64,000 bases of DNA from CAZSXU01 sp964610505. GTDB lineage: Bacteria > Arandabacterota > Arandabacteria > JAGLYR01. The stretch spans positions 57,304 through 121,303 of the forward strand of contig CAZSXU010000010.1 in the NCBI GenBank assembly GCA_964610505.1, given 5' to 3'. A program made the translations under genes and the position numbers. Below the pieces are notes generated by a model, which did not search any database, was not told the origin of the DNA, and saw only the letters and a list, made by a program, of their open reading frames with translations. Shown here in pieces: positions 9,437-17,130 of the stretch. Each line of letters opens with the position of its first letter. The first letter of the stretch is position 1.

Positions 9437-9631
9437 ATGTTCCTACTGAGAGCTCTTCTCGCACTTGCGGCTGTGCTGTTTCTGATCGGCCTGGTCCGAG
9501 CCGTTTCGAATCTTCGCTTGGTTCTCTCCGGGCGGGATCGGCAAGGCTCCCCGTCCAAGAAGAAAGGCCCTCCCTTCAATCCTCAGGATGTTGTCGACGG
9601 TCAGTGGGAAGAAATCGAAACCAAGGAGTGA
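9437..9631 (+). CDS. Small single-pass membrane protein, unknown function
   Basis: About 64 residues: one hydrophobic N-terminal helix (start FLLRALLALAAVLFLIGLV), a basic linker (SPSKKKGPPF) and a C-terminal acidic tail that ends EIETKE. The ATG at 9437 has AGGTG ten bases upstream; GTG at 9425 and TTG at 9428 are alternatives in the same frame. I do not recognise the family. It sits between the PspC gene and the M1 peptidase and may be co-transcribed with pspC. Confidence 0.6.
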   Translation: MFLLRALLALAAVLFLIGLVRAVSNLRLVLSGRDRQGSPSKKKGPPFNPQDVVDGQWEEIETKE

Positions 9632-9755
9632 TGTGGAAGTGGATGTCCGAGGCGGCGCACCTTGGTTTCGCGGGTTCGGTTCACGGGGAACCGGTCGCGG
9701 ACGGCACCGAACGCCCAGCGAACCGCAGACACGCGAGCGTGAGCAGGGAAGGCGG

Positions 9756-11783
9756 ATGAACGGAACCGGGAAACACACGCTCCATGCAATACGGGGGCTG
9801 GCCACACTGCTCGCCGCATTGATTCTGGGAACCGCGGCGGCCGCATCGGGCCCGCCGAGAGCCGCCGGGCCAGCTCGGTATCACCATATGTTGGCGGAGG
9901 CAAAGGCGAGAGCGTTCTTGGGCAAGACGCGCATATTGGAGCCGAAGCCCACGCAGGAGAGTTTCGATGTTCTTCATTATGGGCTGGATCTCTCGGTCGA
10001 TCCCGCGAGCGAGAGCCTTGCGGGCAACGTGAGTATCCACCTGCGGTCGGCGACGGCGTCACTGGATTCCGTAGTGCTGGATTTGACCTCTCGATCGCAG
10101 ATGCGAGTGGATTCCGTCCATGTGGATGGGGTGCTGGCAACCTATACGTGGATGGACGACGCGCTCGGCGTGGCACTTGCGGAGGGTCTTTCGGAGGGAG
10201 AGGAAGTCTACATACGGGTCTGGTATGGGGGTGAACCGGAGACGGGAAGAGAGGGATTCCGGTTCCGCGAGACACCGAGGGGCGGGCCGATCATCTGGAC
10301 CCTCAGCGAGCCGCAGATGGCTCGCGGTTGGTGGCCGTGCAAGGACGTGCCCGCCGATAAGGCGACCGCTGATATTTCAGTTCGCGTTCCCGAGAGCCTG
10401 ACCGCCGTTTCCAACGGAACACTCGTCGATATCATCACGCACCTGGATGGAACTCGAACGTGGGTGTGGCAGGAACTCTACCCGATCGCAACGTACCTGG
10501 TGTCCCTTGCCATCTGTGAGTATGAGCACTTTGAAGACCGGTATGTCTCAGCGTCGGGCGATACGATGCCGGTTGCATTCTACGTGTACCCGGAACACTT
10601 GATGCGGGCGCAGGAGGATTTCGAATATACGGTGGACATGATCGAGTTCTATGCGTCGGTGTTCGGCGAGTACCCGTTCCTCGATGAGAAATACGGCATG
10701 GCAGAGGTTCCCTGGGGGGGAGCCATGGAGCACCAGACGATCACAAGCTATGGTGATGGCCTCATCACGGGAACGCATACCTACGATCGAATCATTGCGC
10801 ACGAGCTGGCCCACCAGTGGTGGGGTGACTCGGTGACCCTGGAAACCTGGGACGACATCTGGTTGAACGAGGGTTTTGCGGTCTACTCGGAGGCGCTCTG
10901 GGCGGATCATACGGGTGGAGAGACCGCCTACTTCGATTACATGAGGGATATTGATCTGGAGAACGGCTTCGTCGGAAGCCTGTACGCCCCGAGCGCTGAC
11001 CCGGACTCCGCGTTCCAGATTCCATACGTGTTCACCGTGTACGACAAAGGAGCCTGGGTTCTGCATATGCTTCGCCACGTACTCGGGGATTCCACGTTCT
11101 TCGATATGCTGAGGGCCTACGGGTCATCCGCGTCGCACGCCTACAAGACGGCGAACACGGCACAGTTTCAGAGTTTCGTTGAGAACGAGTGCGGGCGGGA
11201 CCTCACATGGTTCTTCGATGAGTGGATATACGGCAGCGGCCGTCCCGAGTACGACTACGTCTGGGAGACGAGCGCGGTACCCGGTGGACACCGGCTGTCG
11301 CTCCAAATCGACCAGGTTCAAGATGCAGAAAGCGTGTTCAGGATGCCGCTGGATATCCTGGTGAGGACGCTCTCCGGCGAGACCAGCTTTGTTGCGGTGG
11401 ACTCGTTGAGGTGCCAGGAGTTCAGTTTCATGTTGGACGACTATCCTCTCGACGTCGTCTTGGACGAAGATGGGTGGGTTTTGAAACGCGTGCAGGAACG
11501 GCGGCGGCCGGTCGCCCTTCATCGCGGGTTCCCGAACCCCTTCGGGAACCAGACCAGCGTCGTGTTCGATGTTCCGCAGGACGGGCATGTGGATCTCTCG
11601 GTGTATGACGTGACCGGGCGTCTCGTGAAACGACTGGTGGACATCTGGATGCCGGCGACTCGGCATTCCGTCGTCTGGTCCGGAGTCAACGATCAGGGGA
11701 ATCGAGTTGCGCCGGGGGTCTATTTCTGCCGGCTGAAAGTCGGGACGCGATCGGAGGTCGTCCGCCTGGTGGCTCTTCGCTAG
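9756..11783 (+). CDS. Secreted M1-family zinc aminopeptidase with C-terminal sorting-type domain
   Basis: A 675-residue exported metallopeptidase. The signal peptide is at about 8-31. The aminopeptidase exopeptidase motif appears as GGAMEH (near 322). Zinc ligands are HELAHQWWGD (349-358) and the Glu of NEGFA (about 371-375). Residues from about 585 on form a FlgD-like/Por-secretion-type C-terminal domain: NPFGNQTSVVFDV, LSVYDVTGRLVK and APGVYFCRL. In Bacteroidota this domain directs type IX export and cell-surface attachment; in other FCB-related phyla it is common but its exporter is less certain. The ATG at 9756 follows AGGGAAGG and leads straight into the signal peptide. Confidence 0.88.
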   Translation: MNGTGKHTLHAIRGLATLLAALILGTAAAASGPPRAAGPARYHHMLAEAKARAFLGKTRILEPKPTQESFDVLHYGLDLSVDPASESLAGNVSIHLRSATASLDSVVLDLTSRSQMRVDSVHVDGVLATYTWMDDALGVALAEGLSEGEEVYIRVWYGGEPETGREGFRFRETPRGGPIIWTLSEPQMARGWWPCKDVPADKATADISVRVPESLTAVSNGTLVDIITHLDGTRTWVWQELYPIATYLVSLAICEYEHFEDRYVSASGDTMPVAFYVYPEHLMRAQEDFEYTVDMIEFYASVFGEYPFLDEKYGMAEVPWGGAMEHQTITSYGDGLITGTHTYDRIIAHELAHQWWGDSVTLETWDDIWLNEGFAVYSEALWADHTGGETAYFDYMRDIDLENGFVGSLYAPSADPDSAFQIPYVFTVYDKGAWVLHMLRHVLGDSTFFDMLRAYGSSASHAYKTANTAQFQSFVENECGRDLTWFFDEWIYGSGRPEYDYVWETSAVPGGHRLSLQIDQVQDAESVFRMPLDILVRTLSGETSFVAVDSLRCQEFSFMLDDYPLDVVLDEDGWVLKRVQERRRPVALHRGFPNPFGNQTSVVFDVPQDGHVDLSVYDVTGRLVKRLVDIWMPATRHSVVWSGVNDQGNRVAPGVYFCRLKVGTRSEVVRLVALR

Positions 11784-11865
11784 CGGCACGGGCGGTGGTT
11801 CCTCCCGGGAGAGAAAAAGGTAGCTAATGTCGGCAATGAAAGCATCCGTTGAACCCAGTAGAGAC

Positions 11866-11897
11866 GGGTCCCCTGCGTTTCGGAAAGGCAGGAACCC
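11866..11897 (+). other. Leader hairpin upstream of the PilZ gene
   Basis: The sequence GGGTCC-CCTGC-G-TTT-CGG-AAA-G-GCAGG-A-ACCC folds into an extended hairpin that ends about 20 bases before the PilZ start and just ahead of its ribosome site. It could be a regulatory leader. It does not match the cyclic-di-GMP riboswitch consensus sequences I know, so no ligand is proposed. Confidence 0.3.
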
Positions 11898-11917
11898 CCC
11901 GCTCGGGAGATGCCATC

Positions 11918-12352
11918 ATGCAACGTCCGCAGAATGACCGGCGCCGGAATCCGAGGGTGGAAGCCGGGCTGGCCGCCCAGTTTTCCAACGAGATGGGAGA
12001 GGAGGCGATGGCCGCCGAGACGATGAACCTCTCGATGTCCGGCGTGTGTTGTCAATTGCCGAATCCCATAGAACCCCTGACCAAGGTCAAACTGACACTG
12101 CTGGTTCCTGAGGTAAAGGGAAAGAGAAACGCAAGAACCGCCGTGGTCTGCGCGGAAGGGATCGTGGTACGTTGCGAGAACCAGATCTCGGAACAAGATA
12201 CCGTACGATACGAGATCGCATGTGCGTTTACGTCACTTCGAGACAAGGATCGCAAAACTCTACAGGCTTACGTGGACAACCGGCTGGTCGCATCGAGTCC
12301 GCCGGATCGCCCGGTTCGATCGCAGAGTGCGGGGCTTCAGAGCATGGAGTAG
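11918..12352 (+). CDS. PilZ-domain protein
   Basis: A 144-residue single-domain protein. The cyclic-di-GMP-binding pattern RxxxR...(D/N)xSxxG appears as RRRNPRVEAGL (near residue 8) and NLSMSGVCC (near residue 37), so the Arg cluster and the N-S-G turn are intact. PilZ proteins bind c-di-GMP and act on motility, polysaccharide or signalling partners. The ATG at 11918 has GGGAGA at 11905-11910. It lies just upstream of cheA, so it may couple c-di-GMP levels to the chemosensory cluster. A GGDEF cyclase is encoded at 31.9 kb. Confidence 0.8.
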   Translation: MQRPQNDRRRNPRVEAGLAAQFSNEMGEEAMAAETMNLSMSGVCCQLPNPIEPLTKVKLTLLVPEVKGKRNARTAVVCAEGIVVRCENQISEQDTVRYEIACAFTSLRDKDRKTLQAYVDNRLVASSPPDRPVRSQSAGLQSME

Positions 12353-12479
12353 GGCATTCTGCAATCCCCCGTTCGCGCCTCGTGCCAAAGCACCGAGAGC
12401 TCCGTCGAGCCGTATCCATAACCATTGGCCAATTCATACGATAGGGCCTATGCCTTCTCTCAGCGGGAGCCGACCCTTT

Positions 12480-12495
12480 TGGCTTGCCTCTTGCT
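12480..12495 (+). promoter_or_regulatory. Sigma-54-type promoter upstream of cheA
   Basis: TGGCTTGCCTCTTGCT matches the -24/-12 consensus TGGCACGNNNNTTGCW at TGGC, G and TTGCT, with the essential GG and GC exactly ten bases apart. Transcription would start near 12507, leaving a leader of about 100 bases that can form a CCTTC..GGGG hairpin at 12520-12552. A sigma-54 activator is encoded in the same cluster. Confidence 0.6.
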
Positions 12496-12606
12496 TTATG
12501 GGGCTGGCGTGTTCGTGTGCCTTCCGGGGTTAAGGGGTCTGCGCCCCGAAGGGCTCTCAGGGCAAGCGATCCACCTCCGGGGCGTGAAGGGCTGGAGACA
12601 CCCGCG

Positions 12607-14220
12607 ATGAACATCATTGAACAAATGCGAGGAGAGTTTCTGGCGGAAGCCGGAGAACTCCTGGATGAGATCAACGGCGACTTGGTACACCTCGAGGACG
12701 AGGAACCCGGCGGCGTGGCACAGAGGGTCCACAAAGCCATGCGGGCCGCACATTCTCTGAAGGGTTCAAGTGGGATGTTCGGCCTGGACGACCTTTCCGC
12801 AGCGAGTCACTCGCTGGAGGGAATGCTGGAGGACTTACACAGGGGCGGGATCGAGGGCGCCGCGGATCTGATCGAGGCCAGTATCGATATGCTCGAAGTG
12901 ATGCGCCAGTTCCTGCATGAGGCCGTCACCGCCGCCGGTCCGACCCGGAACGAACCAACGCGCGCCGCGCCTGTCTCGGCAATGCCCCACGTTGCACCCC
13001 CGCCCGGAGAATGGGATCGTGCTTCCGATCCAACTCGATTCCTCCGCATTGATCTCGCCTACGCGGACCGGGCCCTCAATCTGGTCGGCGATCTGTTTCT
13101 TGAGACGGCACTGTTGAAAGAAGTGCAGAAGACACTCGTTCAAGGCCGGGACCAACGCAGCGCGTATCGCGGACAGATCACGGCGGTCCGACAGATCGAC
13201 CGGCGCCTTACGGATCTTCGGGAGTGTCTTCTGGAAATGCGGATGGTACCGCTGGGACGCGTCTTCCAGCAACTGATCCCGGCCGTCCGCTCGGTGGCGA
13301 AGACGAAGCACAAGCAGGTGGACTTGGACATCGAAGGCGGACAGACTCGGCTCGACAAGGTGATGGCCGATCGCCTCTACGATTCCCTGTTGCATCTTGT
13401 TCGAAACGCGATCGATCACGGTGTGGAAGAACCGTCCCTGCGAGAAGAGCGCGGTAAGCCGACGCAGGGTCGGATCCTACTCTGCGCGAGACGCGAGGGT
13501 GCAGAGGTCGCGATTGAGATTCGGGACGACGGAGGAGGAATCGAGCTGGAAACGGTGCTCGCCAAGGCCAGGGCCCAGGGGCTGCTTCCCGTCGATACCC
13601 CCGTTGGAGAGCGCCAGATTCTGGAATGCCTGTTCGCGCCGGGACTCTCTACGGCGAGTCAGGTGGACGCCGTCTCGGGTCGCGGCGTAGGAATGGATGT
13701 CGTACGGTCCAACGTTGCCCGGCTGAGTGGCACCGTATCGATTCTCACGGAGGTCGGCCGGGGTACAGCCGTGATCATTCGAGTTCCTCCGACGCTCTCG
13801 ACCATGGATGGGCTGCTCGTGGGCGTTGGGGGTCAGGCCCTCGTCTTTCCCTTCTACTCGGTTACGGAAGTGGTCCGGATTCCGGCGGACCAGCGCGAAG
13901 GGGTGCTCGATCAGGGCGTGCTGAAGATTCGAGACGAGGCCGTTCCCGCGGTGCCGTTGGGGCCGTTTCTCGGACTGGACGGTGCGTCCGGAGACGATCT
14001 CTTCGGGGTCGTTGTGGGGAGGGATTCGGACAGATTCGCGATTCTGGTGGATATGCTGGGCGAAAGGACCGAAATCTTGGTGAAGCCTCTGGGGCCCAGA
14101 CTCGATTCCCTGCCCATCTTGTCCGGCGTGACGGAGCTGGCGGATGGGCGCGCCGCACTTGTGCTGGACGCCGTTTCGCTGGCGAAAGGAGCGATGGAGC
14201 TTGATGGATTCGGCGGCTAA
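12607..14220 (+). CDS. cheA: Chemotaxis-type histidine kinase CheA
   Basis: A 537-residue CheA. The Hpt (P1) domain has the phosphorylated His49 in AHSLKGSSGMFG. A short Pro-rich linker replaces the P2 CheY-docking domain. The P3 dimerisation helices start near 140. The P4 kinase has an N-box (LVRNAIDHGVEEP), a G1 box (RDDGGGIE) and SGRGVGMDVV. A P5 CheW-like domain follows. The ATG at 12607 has GGAG nine bases upstream, and the frame continues 5' without domain content. It autophosphorylates in response to receptor signals. With no CheY here, the NtrC-type regulator at 17.1 kb is the likely phosphoacceptor. It overlaps cheW by 17 bases. Confidence 0.92.
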   Translation: MNIIEQMRGEFLAEAGELLDEINGDLVHLEDEEPGGVAQRVHKAMRAAHSLKGSSGMFGLDDLSAASHSLEGMLEDLHRGGIEGAADLIEASIDMLEVMRQFLHEAVTAAGPTRNEPTRAAPVSAMPHVAPPPGEWDRASDPTRFLRIDLAYADRALNLVGDLFLETALLKEVQKTLVQGRDQRSAYRGQITAVRQIDRRLTDLRECLLEMRMVPLGRVFQQLIPAVRSVAKTKHKQVDLDIEGGQTRLDKVMADRLYDSLLHLVRNAIDHGVEEPSLREERGKPTQGRILLCARREGAEVAIEIRDDGGGIELETVLAKARAQGLLPVDTPVGERQILECLFAPGLSTASQVDAVSGRGVGMDVVRSNVARLSGTVSILTEVGRGTAVIIRVPPTLSTMDGLLVGVGGQALVFPFYSVTEVVRIPADQREGVLDQGVLKIRDEAVPAVPLGPFLGLDGASGDDLFGVVVGRDSDRFAILVDMLGERTEILVKPLGPRLDSLPILSGVTELADGRAALVLDAVSLAKGAMELDGFGG

Positions 14221-14734
14221 GTCCGGCCCGCCGGGGTTGGGGCGCGCGTGCGGCCCGTTGCTGGCCAGAAGCATGTATCTGGTATTGTCGGTGGGCAAGA
14301 GGCGATACGCAATCGACAGCGGGGTGGTTCGGGAAATATTGGGGGGACGGCCCCTGGCGACGGTTCCGGTGGCCGGCAGATCGGTGAGCGGGACCGTCTT
14401 TCTGAGAGGGACCTGCATTACCGTGTTCGATCTCGGGTGGAAATTGACCGGTCACAGCATCGTCTCGTCTCGAAGATCGCGAGTGGTCGTCCTCAGGGAA
14501 CCGAAATGGGCCGCGTTCCTGGTGGACGGTGTGATCGCTCTGGCTCGGGATTGCACGGGGCAGACTGCGGACCCGGACCGATCCCCCGGGCGCGATGCCC
14601 CCTTCATCGCCGGGAGCGTCGAGTGGAACCAGAGGGCTTTGGCGGTTCTCGACGTGCAGGGTATCCTCGGATCCGAGCGGCCACCGGAGGCGTCGCGTGG
14701 CATTCTCGGCTCCGCCGTGGACGGCGAAGCATGA
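14204..14734 (+). CDS. cheW: CheW-like coupling protein
   Basis: A 176-residue CheW domain protein. The fold starts at SMYLVLSVGKRRYAIDS, followed by VVREILGGRPLATVPVAG and GTVFLRGTCITVFDL, which match the usual sequence of beta strands and the ..RG..ipV.DL motif. The protein would dock CheA to the receptor downstream. The ATG at 14204 lies inside the 3' end of cheA, a sign of translational coupling. The C-terminal 40 residues are less conserved in style. Confidence 0.85.
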   Translation: MDSAAKSGPPGLGRACGPLLARSMYLVLSVGKRRYAIDSGVVREILGGRPLATVPVAGRSVSGTVFLRGTCITVFDLGWKLTGHSIVSSRRSRVVVLREPKWAAFLVDGVIALARDCTGQTADPDRSPGRDAPFIAGSVEWNQRALAVLDVQGILGSERPPEASRGILGSAVDGEA

Positions 14735-14744
14735 GGGCGGGAGC

Positions 14745-16517
14745 GTGAAAGCGAAGAACCGAGCGGAGAGCCGAGTTGGGAAACCGCTGAGACCGGGAAA
14801 GGGGTCGCCGAGTATGGAGCGGAATCACGGGATCATGGGGCTTTCGACGAGAACCGCGTGTGTGATGGTCACGGCGGGCGGGTTGTTTCTGTATGGTGCC
14901 ATGCGCGGGTATGATGCGTCCCGTAGCGGGGGCTGGGAGTGGCTCTGGTGGGTCCTGGTGTTGGCGGGGATGGGAGCGTTGTCGGCCGTCGTTGTGCGAT
15001 GGCAGGTGGTCGGACCGATCGTAGACCTTGCCCGGCGCTCCAGCGTCAACCTCGAAACCTCGGACCGGGAACCGATGCACCACTTGCCCGCCGAGCTCGA
15101 ACTCCTCGACCTGGCCATGCGGGGGGCGCTCCGCAGCGCGCGCCTGAGCTCGGAGGAACGCGTCGAAGCGGAGAGAGCATTCCAGTCGCTGGCAGGAACC
15201 GTCAAAGGTCATTGGCAGACCTTGCGAGAGAAGGCTCAGTTGCAGTCCAAGGTGCTGGAGGACGCCCAGGCCGAACTTCGCGTCATGGAGGATCGTCTCC
15301 GCCAGGCCATGGAGGAAATGGAGGACCTCTCCGGGCACTCTGACCGGGCCGAGCGGGGATCCGAGCAGGCGGGCAGGATGCTCGTCGAGAGCTCGGGTGT
15401 ATCGCGGAAAATCGCCGCTCTGTCCGCGGGACTGGTGGCGCGCGGTCAGGAGATGCTCGACACCCTGGATGCCATGGACGCGGAGGCAAAAGCCTTTGAG
15501 CGCATGGCCCAGAGCGCGTCGGGCACGGTGGCCCGCGCCGCTGACATGGCCAAAGGGATGACGTCAAGTTCCGGCGAGCTTGCCCGCTCAACCGCCGAGC
15601 TGAACCGCATTGCGTCGGAGGGAGGGCAGGTGGTGAAGGAAGTCAATTCGTGTTCCCGGGACACGAGTCAGGCCGTCCTGGAGAATGCTTCGATCATCCG
15701 TGACCTGGGATCTCGATCGGAGGAAATCGGTGCCGTTGTCGAGGTCATCGAGAGTATCGCCGATGAAACGAACCTCCTGGCCCTGAACGCTGCCATCATC
15801 GCGGCGCAGGCCGGCGAACACGGGAAAAGTTTTGCCGTCGTCGCCGATGAAATCAGAGAGTTGGCCGAGAGAACGTCATCCTCCACCAAGGAGGTGGCGG
15901 ACTTGGTGAAAGGAGTTCAGGACGGCATCGGGCGCGCCACCTGGAGTATCGAGCAGAGTGCCGAGAAAGTGCAGCAAAGCGCAAACCTGGCCGAGCAGGC
16001 CGGCGTCATTTGGGAAAGTGTCCGCTCGACGTCCGAGACAAACGTGAAATTGGCGGACAGCATCACGCTCTCCTGCTCGGAGCAATCCCAGGGAACGGAC
16101 AGCCTCGGGCAGGCCGTCGAGAGTATCGCCGGTGCCGTCGAAAGAGCGCAGAAAAGGGTCCGAGATCAGAGGGGCATCCAAGATCGGACCTCACAGGACT
16201 TGTGCTCGCTAAAGGGACTCGCCGACGATTGGGGAGAAACGGTGACCCGGGCTGCCGAGCTGGCGGATCTTCTGGATAAGGAAACCCACTCGGCAACCGC
16301 ACTTCTCCGACGCATCATGGACTCCTGCACGCAGGGGAATCAACTGGCGGGTCAGGCCAGAGGGCGAATCCATGAATCGAGAGATCTTACACTCGGCCAG
16401 ATAGAAGTCCTGCAGGAACAAGGAGGCGTGCTGAGGGCGTCTGAGGCCCAGAGGGCTACCCGGAAGGATGGGACAGCCGAGGAACGCGTTCTCATACCGG
16501 AGGTGGCCTGTGAATAG
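14745..16517 (+). CDS. Methyl-accepting chemotaxis protein with minimal sensor region
   Basis: About 590 residues. Two closely spaced TM segments (near 34-52 and 64-85) enclose only about a dozen residues, so there is no periplasmic ligand domain. A HAMP-like helical region and long coiled coil follow. The signalling hairpin tip reads ETNLLALNAAIIAAQAGEHG and then FAVVADEIRELAERT. Compared with the canonical NAAIEAARAGE, the tip has I for E and Q for R. A GTG at 14745 with GAGGG seven bases upstream is preferred; ATG 14814 is an alternative. It probably senses an intracellular or membrane cue and signals through the adjacent CheA. Confidence 0.87.
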   Translation: MKAKNRAESRVGKPLRPGKGSPSMERNHGIMGLSTRTACVMVTAGGLFLYGAMRGYDASRSGGWEWLWWVLVLAGMGALSAVVVRWQVVGPIVDLARRSSVNLETSDREPMHHLPAELELLDLAMRGALRSARLSSEERVEAERAFQSLAGTVKGHWQTLREKAQLQSKVLEDAQAELRVMEDRLRQAMEEMEDLSGHSDRAERGSEQAGRMLVESSGVSRKIAALSAGLVARGQEMLDTLDAMDAEAKAFERMAQSASGTVARAADMAKGMTSSSGELARSTAELNRIASEGGQVVKEVNSCSRDTSQAVLENASIIRDLGSRSEEIGAVVEVIESIADETNLLALNAAIIAAQAGEHGKSFAVVADEIRELAERTSSSTKEVADLVKGVQDGIGRATWSIEQSAEKVQQSANLAEQAGVIWESVRSTSETNVKLADSITLSCSEQSQGTDSLGQAVESIAGAVERAQKRVRDQRGIQDRTSQDLCSLKGLADDWGETVTRAAELADLLDKETHSATALLRRIMDSCTQGNQLAGQARGRIHESRDLTLGQIEVLQEQGGVLRASEAQRATRKDGTAEERVLIPEVACE

Positions 16518-16857
16518 GGGGTGGCTCTGGGACGTTCTCAAGGGCGCTCTCAAACGCTCGTCGCCCTTGGGGCGGCAGCGACGAGAAGCATCCGCGGTCA
16601 CGCGTCGTTCCTTCACGCACCGCAAAGTCGTCGAGGCGGCCGGCCGCGCCGCTCCGCGGGGCCGCACGCAGGAGCCGCCGGAGTGCGCCGCTCGGTCTGA
16701 AAAGGTACTCTGGGCCTGCCTGGGAAATGACCCTCAATGGAACAAGCAATATCGGGTTCAGTGGATGCAGGGACGAGTTCAGGCGGGCTATTACGATCAG
16801 CCGGAGGTGAGGGCCAAGGTCGTGAGAGTCCTCATGGAACATCTCTGCCTTCACTGA
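16510..16857 (+). CDS. Small protein with FlgM-like C-terminus (possible anti-sigma-28 factor)
   Basis: A 115-residue protein starting at GTG 16510, with AGGTGG just upstream and an eight-base overlap with the receptor gene. The N-terminal half is basic and probably disordered. The C-terminus (RVQWMQGRVQAGYYDQPEVR, then VVRVLMEHL) resembles the sigma-binding helices of FlgM: R[IV]..l...i..G.Y.....v......ll.hl. FlgM proteins are small, partly disordered and bind FliA; a fliA gene lies 2.6 kb downstream. Similarity is by eye and weak in the first half, so this is a hypothesis. Otherwise it is an uncharacterised gene of the chemosensory operon. Confidence 0.5.
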   Translation: MNRGWLWDVLKGALKRSSPLGRQRREASAVTRRSFTHRKVVEAAGRAAPRGRTQEPPECAARSEKVLWACLGNDPQWNKQYRVQWMQGRVQAGYYDQPEVRAKVVRVLMEHLCLH

Positions 16858-17039
16858 CCCGGTGATGAGGGCGTCCGGGGGCTGTTGATGAAGTGGTCTT
16901 GACAGACGGCGTCGCGAATCAGGGGTTTCTCAACCCGCCCCACAGGATACCCGTGTCATCCAGGGAAAGCCACTGTACCCGCCTACGTAGAGCTTCCAGA
17001 GACAGGCCTGCAGAAGACGCTCCATCGCCGGATTTACGG

Positions 17040-17068
17040 TTGCCGGGGACTCCCCGTTGGTGTAGTAT
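17040..17068 (+). promoter_or_regulatory. Sigma-70-type promoter for the NtrC-family regulator
   Basis: TTGCCG and TAGTAT are separated by exactly 17 bases, with a start expected near 17075 and the ATG at 17131. Each box matches four of six consensus positions. It would allow the activator to be made independently of the cheA promoter. Confidence 0.4.
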
Positions 17069-17130
17069 GAACCGGCCCTCGCGTTGCGTGGAGCGGCTGG
17101 GCTGGCGATAGTCAACGGGAGTCGACTTCG

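Noticed and set aside
11784..11917. Cyclic-di-GMP riboswitch upstream of the PilZ gene
   Set aside because: The conserved GEMM core (GCA..GCAAACC..GAAA..GGACGCAAAGCC) cannot be found; only a hairpin is supported.
16895..16930. Promoter from TTGACA at about 16900
   Set aside because: The bases 16-18 positions downstream (GGGGTTTC) do not resemble a -10 box.
16893..17111. 72-residue plus-strand frame between the FlgM-like gene and the NtrC-type gene
   Set aside because: Arg/Ser/Pro-rich composition typical of chance frames, no ribosome site, and it overlaps the predicted promoter at 17040-17068.
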